Shown one piece after another: positions 11,639-23,439 of a stretch of DNA of 64,000 nucleotides. The translations under genes were made by a program, and so were the position numbers. The DNA is from Cornus controversa (Eukaryota; Streptophyta; Magnoliopsida; Cornales; Cornaceae), in contig CM048848.1 of the NCBI GenBank assembly GCA_026545225.1, positions 45,466,806 through 45,530,805 on the forward strand, written 5' to 3'. Under the pieces are notes generated by a model. It was not told the origin of the DNA. It ran no database searches and saw nothing but the letters and a program-made list of their open reading frames with translations. Each line of letters starts with the position of its first letter. The first letter of the stretch is position 1.

Positions 11639-13914
11639 GGCCCTAAGCTTACACTTGCAAATCATTCTATTGTAATTTATCTTTATCTTGTAAACCTAGA
11701 GTTGAGCTTTCTCTTGAATACTTTATTTATAACTCTAAGATATTGAGCTATCATTTGTATGTCTATCTATCGAGAGATATTCTCCAATATTGTACTTAAA
11801 CTCTTATTCATTTTATTTAAGAGGAAATCCAAGAGGTGCTTTTAGAAAAAGGTGTAGCTTCGTGGAAGCTTGTAAAGGTTCATTCTCTATCTTATAAAGA
11901 GAATGATTAGGTAGCGTTCTCCACTCATTAGAGTGAGCAATTGTTATATCTTCGATGTTAAAAGAGAAAGAAAACTCAAGTCGTGCGTTTGACAATGAAG
12001 TCTTGGTGAGATCTTCACCGGAGAAAAGAAGCCCAAGTGTTGCACCTGGCAATTGTAAATTTTTGCTTTTCATCTTTAAGGGAAGCTCGATAATGGAAAC
12101 CTCAAAAGGTGCTCTTGAGGCATGGACTTAGACGACCAATGGAGGTGTCTTGAGTTTGTATTTCTCTAACCCTTAAATCCTTTACTTAATAGCATTTCAT
12201 TTGTTTAAATTTCATATGTTTTATATGTATATGTATTAATGCTATGAGCTTACATGTTTTAATTTATATGAGGAGGATGAGATAAATGCTTGGAGTATGT
12301 TGATTGATTGAGTATTTATTTGATTATTCATTTGTCAATCATGTTGCACACCAAGTGTTTGATAAAATGTACAATCAATATAATCTTTATCTTATAAGCA
12401 TTATATAGTGCACTTAGATGACCACTTTCACTTATTGAATACATAAGCTCACCAAGTATTTGACAAAAGTCCAAACAAGCCTAATTTTGTCAAAACAAGG
12501 TTAACCGAAAAAGTTTCATTGTTTGCTTAGAGTTCCTATTCAATCCCTCCCCCCCCCCGAGGTTTAAATCTTCATAATTGATCATGAAGCTCAATATCAA
12601 GTGAGAACGTCATATAGTCAAGGCAAGTGTGTGAGGACACTTTGCACTTAATATTTTGAAGTTCCATTTCGAAAACTAGGATTTTTGAGTTAAAATTTCA
12701 ATTTTTTCAAAGTTGGACCAGTCCAACTCAAGTGCAACTGGTCCAATATGTCTCAATTGTTTAAAAATTTAATTTATGCAAAGTGGAATCGGTCCAACTC
12801 ATGTGTAATCAGTTCAACTTTGCTGAAGTTGTTGATTCAATAAAGAAACTTCTGTTTTGGTTCAAATTGGTTTATAAAAAACCTTGAAACTTTGGAAAAC
12901 GTACCAAAGGGTTTTTAACTTGTTTTCCAAGTATAATTAGGACTTTATTATATATAAATACTCTCTTAAGCTTTCTCTTTAATTAGATTTTATCAAAAAT
13001 ATTATTTTTAGAGAGAGAAATCTTTTGAAGTATCTTTTAGGGTAGCAAATTCCTCATTGATTTTCTTTTTATCTTTCTTTAAAAGCACACACATATTCAC
13101 TGAGTGATTTAAGATGATACTCTCTACTTGATCAATTGTTCAAAGACTGCTTCAAAGATTTTTTATTGATTAAGTCATTGGATTGTTTGGTTTATTATCA
13201 ATTGTTCGTTCATGAGGAGGGAGAAGGCAACTACGAAGGGGACATAATATTTGCGGAGTTTTTGTGTTCTTCGAGTTATCCTTTTGCAAGAATTATGACG
13301 TTAGCCTAAAGTTTGCAGCAATTGGACGTAGAGTCGCAAGAATAAGCTTGAGGCATTCAACATCAAATTCTTGGCATAGTGGAATGGGTGTGAGTTTGGA
13401 ACATAGTTTGTAGTACTTTGCTTCAAGGATAATGGATTTGGTTCTCTGAGCTACAGCCACACCCGTGATTTTTTTTCGTCTTGGATTTTTCACTTATATT
13501 GGTGTTATCTTTACATCTTACTTTATTTACTTGTTTTGTGTGGTTGATTAATTTTTAATTTGACTAAAATTGGATTAATTTGAAAAATTGGACAAACGAG
13601 AAAATAAACATATTCACCCCCTTTAGATTTTAATCAAGATTTTGCAACCACTTCCGCACCATGCTACTCACATGACTCTCAAGGGTTCAAAGTTGTTGTT
13701 GGAAGACAAAAGAGAACCTCTAATAATTTTTGCATAGAGAGATAAAATGATCGGGAGAGATATTATAAGAGAGACTAATATAGGCAAAATTTGAATGTCA
13801 GATGAGATTATATAAGTTCAAACTAACATATTTCAAACAAGTTTAAGACACCACCAACCAACTTAAAACGATCACTGTTTTTTTTTTAAAAAAATAAAAA
13901 TAATCTATTTAACT

Positions 13915-14240
13915 ATGTTGATGAAAAAATCTGCACGGTTAGTTCGGCTCAAGTTTCCTACAAGATAGAGGAGATGTACCCGGTCGGCACTCACCATGAC
14001 CGGTACTAGTGAGTGTCGGGTACCCTCCAATGATTAAGTCTCTGTTTGATAGATTAAAATAAAAAAGAAATTATGTAATTAATTTTTTTTGTATCTTTTT
14101 GGTTGAATGACTTCTCTTTTACAAGAGTCCTTACCTTCTTCAGCACGTAACATTTACTTCTTTGTTTTGGGGTTATTTTCCTTGTTGGGTTTCTCGTGTC
14201 GTTCAATCGTCGATGAAATTTAGAATACTATATCAGTTGC
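13915..14240. repeat. Interspersed repeat R, copy 1 (probable Gypsy LTR fragment)
   Basis: The segment aligns in the same orientation with 30260-30600. Shared phrases include AAAAATCTGCA, TACAAGATAGAGGAGA, GGCACT, GATCAAGTC/GATTAAGTC, CTTACCTTCT and TTGGGTTTCTCGTGTC. It contains a direct GTACCCGGTC / CGGTACTAGTG repeat. No coding sequence is seen. Copy 2 borders a Gypsy relic, which suggests an LTR origin. Confidence 0.6.
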
Positions 14241-14811
14241 GCCCCCAATACCAAGGGATTGCTTGTTGAACTTCAAAAATGTCAATTTTTCCTTCAAGTA
14301 TCATGTAGCTTGTAACAGTAAGTACTCCCATCATATACGTAGAGACGTCAACAATTTTTTGCTTGGTAGTATGTATATGCTTTTCGCGTACATTGATTTC
14401 AAACTCTGACTTTGACTAGTGGAGGTCTGAACAAACCTTTTGCATGGTAATTATATATATAATTTCTGAACAAATTTATTTAAGAAACATGTATATATAA
14501 TTGTGCACTCAAATCAAGATTGCAATTTCACCCATACCTTGGTGCCAAAAAAAAAATCACACAACCTTGTGCATATAAAATAATAGCACATACAATTCAA
14601 AAGAAATCTAAATTTTTGAATCAATAAATATCATACAGTTTTTTTTTCAACTATTGTAGAAGGACATATATATAAATACACACACACATCACAGTATGAG
14701 GCGAGTAGAATTCGCTCTCCATGTGGGGCGAGCAGACCCCACAGGCTCGTCTGGGGTGAGAGAGCTAGCCCTTTATCTGGGGCGAGCAACTTGCTCCCCT
14801 AAACACAATCT
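14241..14811. other. Non-coding stretch, partly GC-rich at its right end
   Basis: It is mostly AT-rich without recognised features. From 14700 to 14810 a repeated GGGGCGAGCA phrase appears three times, in GTGGGGCGAGCAGAC, TGGGGTGAGAGAG and TGGGGCGAGCAAC. It may be a remnant of a coding or LTR sequence, but I cannot assign it. Confidence 0.4.
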
Positions 14812-14820
14812 CTGTGTCGC

Positions 14821-15343
14821 TAGAAAGCACGGACACTTCATCGAGGGTGTCGTACCCGTGTCAGACACTCAGACACTCCTCAAACATGTGTTGAACACTT
14901 CGTAGAAGTGTCCTGACATTTTTCTTTTTAAGACACTTCTCGGACACTCTTTGGACACTTCTTGGACACTCCTCGAACACATGTCATACACTTCGTAGCA
15001 GTGATGTATATTAAATTATTTCAAAAGGAAATTATATGCTACTAAGTTGTGATTAAAAATATAAGCTAAATATATATAGAGTACTAAATAAGTATGGTTC
15101 TTTAATCTATTTGTCTATTTTTGTTTATAAGTTTGTTTGATTTTTAATTACTTGATGATAAATTGAAGTATTTCTATAATGTAGTCTTTTTTTTGCTAAA
15201 TGATTAATATATATTATATTATTATATTATTATTTTATAGACCTATACTTGTCGTGTCCATGTCCGTGTCCTATTTTTTTAGAATTTTTCGTATCGCCGT
15301 GTCCATGTCGTGTCGTGCCCGTGTCCGTGTCTGTACTTCCTAA
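14821..15343. mobile_element. Mutator-like MITE, copy 2, with 9-bp target duplication
   Basis: It has the same ends as the element at 1260-2096: TAGAAAGCACGGACA at the left and TGTCCGTGTCTGTACTTCCTAA at the right, with iterated GGACAC / GTGTCC units inside. It is flanked by the identical 9-mer CTGTGTCGC at 14812-14820 and 15344-15352. It is shorter than copy 1 (523 against 837 bp) and has lost part of the centre. The different 9-mers show independent insertions. Confidence 0.88.
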
Positions 15344-15525
15344 CTGTGTCGCTTAGGCAAATCATTATAACGAAACAATGCCCATCTAAATAGACCAAAA
15401 TTGATAATTCGTTTAACTAATTGCAAATGCAATACTAGAGCCATAATCTACTATTGAAAATTCATGTAAGAGGTTGAGAGGTCATGTATAAATTAAGAAC
15501 TAATATATCAAAAGCAAAACAAAAC

Positions 15526-16720
15526 TATAAGTTGCACGGTATGGAAGTGGTTGCGAAAGTAAATTTAAAACTTAGAGGGGGTGAATAGGTTCACTTGCCC
15601 ATTTGCTTAATTTTTCAAATTAATTCGATTTTAAGTCCAATTAAAAATTAATCAAACATATAAACTAAGTAAATAAAATAAAGTGCAAGAAGATAAAGAT
15701 GGTAACAGATATACATGGAAAACCAAAATGGGGAAAAAATCACAGGGGAGACAAAAGTCTCAGGAAACCAATCCACTATGATGAAGCAAAGTACAGCAAA
15801 TTCTGTCTCAGACTCAAAACCCTATTCACTCTGTCAAGAATCTGATGCGGAACACCTCAGGCTTACAATTGCGACTTTAGGTCCAACTACTACAGACTTT
15901 CGGTTAACGTCACAATCCTCATAGAAAGGTTGCTGGAAGAACAAAAATACTCAGCAAGTATTTTGTTCCCTTTGTAGTGCGATATGGTTCACCTTTCTTC
16001 TTCAGCAAGTAATAGAAGAACTACAAATCCAATGCTCTAATTAATAGATACATTTGATGCAGTCTCTGAACAGTCAATCAGTAGAAGAACATCATTCTAA
16101 ATATATCTCGTGAATTATAGGTCTGTACTCTCAAAATATAAAAAATATTTTGCCCTTAAAATATTGTATAAGCTTTCTTTCTCTAAAAATATTAATTCTC
16201 AAGGCATACATGTAGAGAAAACTTTGATAAGTATATATAGGCAAGGGAGTCCTAATCTTACTTGAAAAAAGTTAAAAACCAATATAGAACTCTCCTAGAA
16301 GTTTCAAACCAAATAGGAATAAGAATTTTTGTCAAAAATAATTTCTTATTTGGAATAGGATAAGTGGGACCGGTGCTCAAAATGTAGGACCAGTTGGACT
16401 TTTAAAATTTTCTGCAGAATCCAAACTACCGAGCAAAGTTGGACCGGTCTTGAAAATTGGGGACCGGTCCTATTTTAAAAGACCCTAATTTTTCCTAGAA
16501 ACCCTAATTTTTAAAAATAGGCTCAAAAACATAAAGTGCAATGTGTCGTCACCATACCTACCTGTACTATATGATTTTCTCCTTAGATTAACTGTTTTCA
16601 TGCACTTGTGTATCAGTTCAAAGATATTGATGATCGATATAAAAAATAAAGGGAAAATCACAACTCAATCTATCAAGTTTTGAACACCGAAATTCGCCAA
16701 TTACAAATATCTATCTCACA
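15526..16720 (-). mobile_element. LTR family 1, copy B (likely 3' LTR of the antisense Copia-like element)
   Basis: On the minus strand this is the same LTR as copies C and D. It shares AAGTGGTTGCGAAAGTAAAT, GGGGGTGAATAG, the ATGATGAAGCAAAGTACA block, TTGCTGGAAGAACAAAAATA, and GACCGGTC-type palindromes at 16372-16470. The TATA-like TATATATAGGCAAGG lies near 16235. It faces the same way as copy D, which carries a primer site, and lies on the correct side to be the 3' LTR. The bases just inside it do not form a clear polypurine tract, so a separate solo LTR cannot be excluded. Confidence 0.7.
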
Positions 16721-16753
16721 AAACCAATTCTCATGGATCAAAAACCAATGCTA

Positions 16754-16863
16754 AGTTTTGATTTTGATATTCTGTTTTGTTTTTGAACTTATGTTTGGAT
16801 CATAAAGATTAAATACCATTCAAACATAAGTTAAAAAACAAAATAGAATATCAAAATCAAGAC
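16754..16863. repeat. Long imperfect inverted repeat (about 46-bp arms)
   Basis: The left arm is 16754-16800 and the right arm is 16818-16863, with a 17-nt loop. The arms are complementary at nearly every position, for example TTTTGATTTTGATATTCT with its partner AGAATATCAAAATCAAGAC. The repeat lies between LTR B and the downstream protein of the element. It could fold as a cruciform or RNA hairpin, or be a small inserted MITE. Confidence 0.8.
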
Positions 16864-17276
16864 ATAAAATCCAAAAAGATGACCTAGACATCCATATCTA
16901 TCAAAACAGATCAAGTCTATAACAAAAATATCAAGGCCTAAAGCCTAATCCTAATCATCATCTCCATCATCATCACCATCATAAGTAACAACAAGGTCAA
17001 TTTTGTTAATCCTAGCATGTAGTCGATCAAATCCTTACTGCATGAACCTCATAACTTGGTTCGGCTGATTTGCTATCACCAAAGTGCCAGTCGCAAAAAG
17101 CTGAAAGACTCCACAACCTCGACCAGCTCCTTATCCAAACTCATAAGCCTTCCTATCATTTTCCTTCTTGTTTACCGAACGGGTAATGGAGGTACAATCA
17201 ATCACTTGTTTCGATTTCTCACTATTTGCTCCTTCAGGAATAGAACCCTAACACTCTTCAAAATAGTCATCACAAT

Positions 17277-18026
17277 CTATGGGAATGTTAGGGCAGATGA
17301 AGACCTAGAGTATCTAGTAACTAAGATCATGGTCCTCATGATTGTAGCGAAAAGGTTGATAGGAGCCTCCCGAATAATATAATATAACATCTCAGCCCGA
17401 CTCTTAATCAAATTTCCTTTGTGGTCATGAGGATCAAGATTATATGAGACCACCAAGTTCAATGCTAACACATTATGAGTGAGATAAAGTGAGGGCAACC
17501 TGTCCATTAACCTTAGGTCAGTGGGTATACACAATAAACTAATCAAGTCATCCATAGACGAATGGTTTGGATCCTCAACTTGGTAGGGCAAGATTATGCC
17601 ATCCTCAACCTCCTCTACACCCAAAATATGAGCAATGGTGTCTTTGGTAACCTCAATCCAAACGTCATAACACTTTGTCACAAATGTTAAGTCATCCAAG
17701 TTCGATATGATCACATTACTATAGAAATACCTAACCATGTCCGACTTGACTATTTCACGTAATTCACACAATGACTCACAACCATTGTCTTCAAAGTACT
17801 TCACAAACTCCAATTGTCATTCCCTTTTGATCTCCTAAAGATTGACCTTCAATTCAATTCTCACTGCTCGACAACCAACCACATTGAAAAGGTTGTTAAA
17901 ATTGAAGTCATCCTCAAACATGTTTCGAGTGAATACAATGCAGTTTTCCACACTTATTAACGCCTCGGTGCATCCCCGTTTGCGTGTCATCAACACGACA
18001 ATGAAACGAACCAAGAATAATGTCAA
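17277..18026 (-). pseudogene. 'Putative plant transposon protein'-like ORF, frameshifted
   Basis: Two minus-strand frames join near 17830. The first gives GCTEALISVENCIVFTRNMF and the second continues VKYFEDNGCESLCELREIV, then DMVRYFYSNV and TIAHILGVEE. The ending contains LTHNVLALNLVVSYNLDPHD, then EMLYYIIREA and LFATIMRTMI. This order resembles the plant-specific domain usually annotated as a putative plant transposon protein, found in large LTR elements and of unknown biochemical role. The likeness is by pattern, not database search. It lies between gag and the 3' LTR, where pol would normally be. A stop and frame change near 17835 breaks it. Confidence 0.55.
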
Positions 18027-18099
18027 AAGCTTTATTGGAAAAATTTATAAAACACCTAGAGTGCAACACTAAAAACCTCAAGTTTCAATGAGTCTTGTT

Positions 18100-19520
18100 T
18101 GATCAATTAGCCACCAATCAACAAACAACCAATAAAAACTCCAAATAATCCAATCCCAACCTCCAAAATCAACAATCCATATGAAAAATAGAGAAGAAGA
18201 GAATGAGTGAGAGTTGAGAGTGTTTGAGAGTTTGAGAGATGAGATGAGAGTATGTGAGTGTTTGTGAGTGAGTGCTGAGTGTTTAAAACTAAAACGCACG
18301 TTCGGATGTGCTCAATATTGGGCATCCGCTAAGTGCAACCGATGCTCGTTTATCAGGATTGGTCTAACTTATCTCAGTATCTCTGGACATGTAAAAGTGC
18401 GACCGGTCCTGGCATTTGGGGACCGGTCTAACTTTGTGAATTATAAAAAAAATTCAATTTGGACCTCAATTCACCAAAACTCACTTCAACCTATCTCAAC
18501 TAAAAGCACTAAATTTTCAAACATAAACAAAACGAAATTTTTTTTTTTTATATATAAAAAATATGAGGATAATCAAAATAGATTTTTCATATAATAAAAT
18601 GAGTCCTAAATTTTCTAAAAAATTTCAAAATATTTATAAACGCAAAATTTTAAAATCTATAATTTTTCAATAAAATTCATCCTCAAATTCATGATCATGG
18701 CACAACTTCCAATACACAAATATTTATAAAAATTTAGAAATTTATCTAAAAAATTCATGTGTGTGTGCGCAATCCAACATCATCAAAAATTAATCAAATT
18801 TCTTTAATTCATCTTCTAAAACACATTGGATAATAAACAAATAAAACTACACATGATCAAATATTTTTTCATTGAATTTTATTTTTTTATATTTCTAAGA
18901 CGGTGACTTTCACGCTTACAAGCAACCAACTATTTTATTAAAATAACTTCTTTTTAAAGATATCCAATTGGAGATTTATGTCGTAATAGTAGCTTCGAAC
19001 AAATCCGAAAGGTAGCCTTTTCCTTTTGTCTTAGATCTCCAACAATTTTTTTTTTATTTTTTTTCTTTTCTTTTTCTACTGAATAAAAATAGAATATTTT
19101 TTTTTCATTTTTTTTTCATTGATTATTTAAGCCTTCAATGATAATCATACAATATACTCTAGTCAACTTCACAATAGTTTTTAATCAATTCTCTCATAAT
19201 TGGACTAGTGCACAAATTGTATGGACTCAAAAGATTCACCACTAAAAATATATAAATACAACACATTAGTTATCAATGCTTAGATCATAAAATCAAGTAC
19301 TTCATCCATTGATAAACTAAGTGTCACATGCATTCACAAATCGAAGTGTAATTAAAAAGAAATATAAAGAATTCTCATTATTTCTTAGAAAAATAGGATT
19401 ATAATAATCTCATATGATTATTACCAAAAATAAACAAAAGTTCAACTTATTCTAAAATATATAGTCTAATGAAAAACAAATGTTGAACATAAGCATAGTT
19501 CATGACTATAAAAGTCCTAA
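18100..19520. other. Non-coding interior of the antisense element
   Basis: AT-rich DNA lies between the transposon-associated ORF and gag. A GACCGGTC palindrome pair occurs at about 18393-18426 (GCGACCGGTCCTGG and GGGACCGGTC). That is the motif otherwise seen in the LTRs, so part of this stretch may be an old LTR fragment. No protein motif is recognised. Confidence 0.45.
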
Positions 19521-19951
19521 TAACCTAGTTAGGAGGTTTTGCACCCAGAGACCTATTAGGAATAAATTCCATAGTATCAACAGGTACAAACTTATCCAAA
19601 TCTTCCTTTCTCATCCAAATTGTTTTAACATGCAAACTATCAGGAAAGTATTGTAGAGAAACAAAAACATTCTTCTTTTTATTTGAATTCTTTTTAGCTT
19701 GAAATTTTTGAGTTTGTTCCAATTATTTTACTTTCTAGCATAAACCATATTCTTAGCAAAAGAATTATGCACATGAAAATCAGAATTAGATTATTTTCTT
19801 TTCTTATAGCAATAGTGTTGACTATGTTCATTCTTACCACAAAAAGTACAATGGAGCACATTGGACACAACATTAGCATGCAAAGACTCAACGTGAACCT
19901 TAGGTTTGGGTGTAGGTAAATTCAAGTTCTTGGGTTTGACAAAGACAGTTT

Positions 19952-21134
19952 TGTGATATATAAATTTGTAATTGACATATTTCGGTGATCAAAACCTGAT
20001 TGATCGAGTTGTAATTTTTGAATTATTTTTTGTATCGATCATCAACATCTTCGAGCTGACACTCAAGTGCATGGAAGCCGACAAAATCAGTAAAAATACC
20101 ATATAGTACAGGTAAGTATGGTGAAGACACTCTGCACTTTTTAGTTCTGAGCCTATTTTGAAAAACCAGGGTTTAAATGCAAAATTTAGGGTTTTTCAAA
20201 GTAGGACCGGTCCTCAATATTTAGGATCGGTCCAACTTTTCTCGATAAAGTTGGTTTCTGCAGTTTTTCAAAAGTCCCACCGGTCCTAGTTATTTGGCAC
20301 CGGTCCCACTTAACCTGTTCCAAATAGGAAATAAATTTTGACGGAAATCCTGATTCCTATTGGGTTTGAAACTTCTAGGAAAGTTCTATTTTGGTAATTA
20401 ACTCATTTTCCAAGTAGAATTAGAACTTCCTTACCTATATATATGTATTCATATTTTCTCTACAAATACGCCCTAGAATATTATTTTTAGAGAAAGAAAG
20501 TATATACATTATAATTAGGGTTATATATTTTTAAGAACACACATCCATACTTCACGAGTGATATTTAGGATGGTGTTCTACTTCTGATTAGCTACTCAGA
20601 GATTGTATCAAATTTATTTGCTGATCAGAACATTAGATCGATGGTTCTTCGCTTGCTTGTCTGCTGAGGAAGAAAGGTGACCAGATTGCACTATGAAGGG
20701 AACAAAATACCTGCTGAGTATTTTGGTTCTTCCAGCAACCTTTCTGTAAGGGTGGTGACGTTAGCCAGAAGTCTGCAGCAGTTGGACGTGTTGTCACAAT
20801 CATAAGCCTGAGGTGTTCCGCATCAGATCCTTGACAGAGTGAAGAGGGGTGTGAGACTGAGACAGAGTCTGTTGTACTTTGCTTCATCATAGTGAAGTGG
20901 TTCCCTGAGGCGTGCTGCCTCCCTCCGTGGTTTTTCCTGCCTTAGGTTTCCACGTATATCTGGTGCATTCTTTTCTTTACTTGCACTTTATTTATTTGCT
21001 TGCTTTAATTGTATGATTAATTTGACTTAAAATTGAATTAATTAAAAATTAAGCAAACGAGCAAGTGATCCTATTCACCCCCCTCTAGGTTCTAAAATAC
21101 TTTTCGCAATCGCTTCCACACCGCGCAACTCACA
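19952..21134 (+). mobile_element. Solo LTR, family 1 copy C, with perfect 5-bp target duplication
   Basis: This 1183-bp unit begins TGTGATATATAAATTTG and ends GCGCAACTCACA. It is flanked on both sides by AGTTT (19947-19951 and 21135-21139). It is an inverted copy of LTRs B and D and matches A. A TATA-like TATATATATG lies at about 20435. Four GACCGGTC / CACCGGTC palindromes lie at about 20205-20312 upstream of it. It sits inside the gag of an element of the same family, so it arrived later and then recombined to a solo LTR. Confidence 0.9.
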
Positions 21135-22519
21135 AGTTTTACCCTCAGATGATGACCTAATAAAATCTAATCCAGTTTTATCTCCTACAGGCTTACCAAC
21201 ACTAATCATGCAATCAAGCTTAATCTACCCAAAAATAAATGCAATCAATTTCTCTTGTGACTTTTTCAATTCAAACTCAATAACATTAATTCTAACAAAA
21301 AGAGCATCTTTGGCATAGATAGCTTAACTTACCTCACTTTTGAAAAATTTGAATTTACTTTGAAGATTCAGAATTTCTGATTTATTTTCTTCAATCTTTT
21401 TCTGGATCTTCTCACTTTATTCTTTTTCACTTTTCACCATTTCTAATTGTTTTGTTTACTTTTTGTAGGCTCTCTTAACTTTAATAGTTTCTGTAAATAA
21501 CTCCTTAAAAGCTTTGGACAATTCTTCCTTGATTAGTTCTTCTTTTTCTTCATCTTCAGAATCATCAGACCCAACTTGGCTTAAAGTTGTAAACTTCTCT
21601 GTTTTACCTACATCAGAAGAAGAATCCTTAGCAGTATCATCATTCGGTAAAAGAACAAAAGCAAGAGCATCATTCTCAATAGAAGAATCACTACCAGAGT
21701 TAAAAGACTCAGACTCATAAATAATAACTTTCATGACTTTATTTTTAACTTTTGAAGTTTTATTTGCATTAAATCTTTTTTCTTAGGACTTTGATATTGA
21801 GTAGATGCGTGAACTTTACAACCATATGTCTAACAAGTGATTTTAGAATCCTTAGAGTCATCAACTTCTTTTCCTTTCCTCTCCTTACCTTTGGATAATG
21901 AGCCTTAATTTCAGAATTTAGAATAATTTCCTTACCTAAGATTTTTCATATTTTTCATATTTAAGGATCTTCTTAAATTTCCTAGCAAGGAGTGCAACAT
22001 CATTATCTAAATCATATTCAAAACTTTCAACCTTTTTAACTTCAGTTTTTAAAGAATTTAAAACATTTGATAAACTTGAAATCTTAGAAGTCTTTGAGGT
22101 TTTTAAAGTCAAATTTTTTTATTTATGAAGTTTTTGATATTTCATCTCAAAAGTTTGAATAGATCCAACTAATTCTACCACCTCTATAGAATCAACATCT
22201 TTGCTCTCATCTAAGGCTTTTAACTTAGCTTGAAACCTATCAAGTAGTGACCTCATGATTTTTTTAACAACCTGAAAAGATGAAATTTTCTCACCAAGTT
22301 TAGCACAACTTTGAACAATATCATTAAGCTTATAATAAAAATCAGAGAACTTCTTATGTTCATCCATTGTAATTGTTTCAAACTTAGTTGCTAGCATTTG
22401 TAACTTTGACTTCCTTACCTTGGTGGTACCCTCATGAGTTACCTGTAAAATATCTCACGCTTTTTTCGAAGTGGAACATGCAGATATTCTTGCAAATTCA
22501 GAAAGAACAACATAATTAA

Positions 22520-23282
22520 GTGCCTGTTTGGGGGAGCTTTCTTAGGCCTCAAAAAGTCCTTCTAGGCATCAAAAGTCCTTTTTAAAAAAGATGACATTTG
22601 ATTACACATATGTAAAGGCCTTTCCAAAGAAGCCGGTGGTCAAGAAGCCCATTTCAGATAAGTAAAAAAATGTTGCTTTTAGAACTTCCTTTTAGGAAGC
22701 TAAATTTTCTTTTCAAATAAATTTGTTATTTTACTAATTTGTCCATATACTTCTTATATATTAATAAGATTGTGTTATATTATCTTTTGATTTCTAGTTC
22801 CTCCACTGCCACTACTACTTCCACCACCACCAGTACTGCCACCTCCACCACCATCGCCACCATTACCTCCACTGCCACCGCCACACCTCCCCCATTACCA
22901 TCACCATTGTTGCTTTCTACCACCACCACAATCACTGTCGCCACCACCACCACTACTACCACCACCATTGCTGTCACCGCCTTCCACCACCGCCACTATT
23001 ATCATTACCTCCACCATTGCCACCACCAACAACGCCACCTCCACCGCTACCACCACAACTTCCTTCCATTGTCAACTTCATGTTTTCTAAGGGTTATAAT
23101 CGTTGTTAAAGATAAGGGATAATATTGTTAAGAAAAAAAATAATTTAAAAGTTGAAGTATATTTAAAAAATGCACTAGCCAGACGTCCTTTATCTCCTAA
23201 ATTCCTTCTAACAAAATTTCTTTTACGAAGCCCTTATCAATAAAGTCCTTTTGATATTAGGAAGTTCCCCCCAAACGGGATC
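22520..23282. mobile_element. Harbinger/Tourist-like MITE with TAA duplication and ACC-repeat core
   Basis: The left end GTGCCTGTTTGGGGGAGCTT and the right end (complement GATCCCGTTTGGGGGGAACT) are inverted repeats. TAA flanks both sides (22517-22519, 23283-23285). The 763-bp unit carries a long ACC/CCA trinucleotide tract in its middle and no transposase. It lies inside the Copia gag. A 3-bp TAA target is typical of PIF/Harbinger elements. Confidence 0.85.
22798..23060. repeat. Compound (ACC)n / (CCA)n trinucleotide microsatellite
   Basis: About 260 bp of irregular ACC, CCA and GCC triplets lie inside the MITE. It explains the threonine-rich and valine-rich open frames on the two strands, which are not genes. 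Confidence 0.95.
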
Positions 23283-23439
23283 TAAATATAACATATAAAC
23301 TCCTATTGTTATTGTTAGCTTCTTCATGCTTAGCATTTGACCATGTTGTTTTATCTTTAATTATAATTATAAGGGCATCACCAGTTTCAGTGGTAGTAGT
23401 AGAAATTATATATCCATTCTCAACAGACATCCAAACTCT

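Larger units (their letters stand above)
10130..11646 (-). mobile_element. Decayed hAT transposon (TTF/zf-MYM type) nested in family 2 LTR
   Basis: The block runs from about GGGGCCTTTTAATATTT to CCAGCCGGCCCTA. It contains a minus-strand hAT dimerisation region (10456-10244), preceded by frame-broken transposase-like sequence to about 10950. A perfect 17-bp-arm hairpin marks its right end. The ends GGGGCC and GGCCC may be terminal inverted repeats, but an 8-bp target duplication was not confirmed. It lies between two parts of the same LTR and is the youngest layer of a three-level nest. Confidence 0.65.
9860..12556 (+). mobile_element. LTR family 2 (SIRE-like), copy 2, nested in LTR A
   Basis: The segment starts near TTGAGTGATTTTGATGATA and resumes after a hAT insertion at about 11647. 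It ends near 12550 with GTTTGCTTAGAG...CCTATTCAATCCC, a typical Copia LTR terminus. Its second half repeats the 6650-7440 copy. It splits LTR copy A, so it is younger than A. A six-base GAGGTTT/AAGGTTT similarity at both borders may be the remains of a target duplication. Confidence 0.6.
9771..13690 (+). mobile_element. LTR family 1, copy A, interrupted by a second LTR
   Basis: The left part (from TGTGAGATATTTTATTG at about 9771 to about 9855) matches the 5' end of the solo LTR at 19952. The right part (about 12560-13690) matches the rest. Shared phrases include GACGTTAGCC, GCAGCAATTGGACGT, TACTTTGCTTCA, TATTCACCCCC and CGCACC. Between them lies unrelated sequence of about 2.7 kb (family 2 LTR plus hAT). 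Palindrome-like pairs such as GGACCAGTCC / ACTGGTCC near 12715-12745 are diverged forms of the GACCGGTC motif seen in other copies. No coding sequence belongs to it. Confidence 0.75.

Noticed and set aside
17056..17382. Plus-strand frame of 108 codons
   Set aside because: Shadow of the minus-strand transposon-associated protein, which has a better family pattern.
22739..23122. Threonine-rich (plus) and valine-rich (minus) open frames
   Set aside because: They are translations of the ACC/CCA microsatellite inside a MITE.
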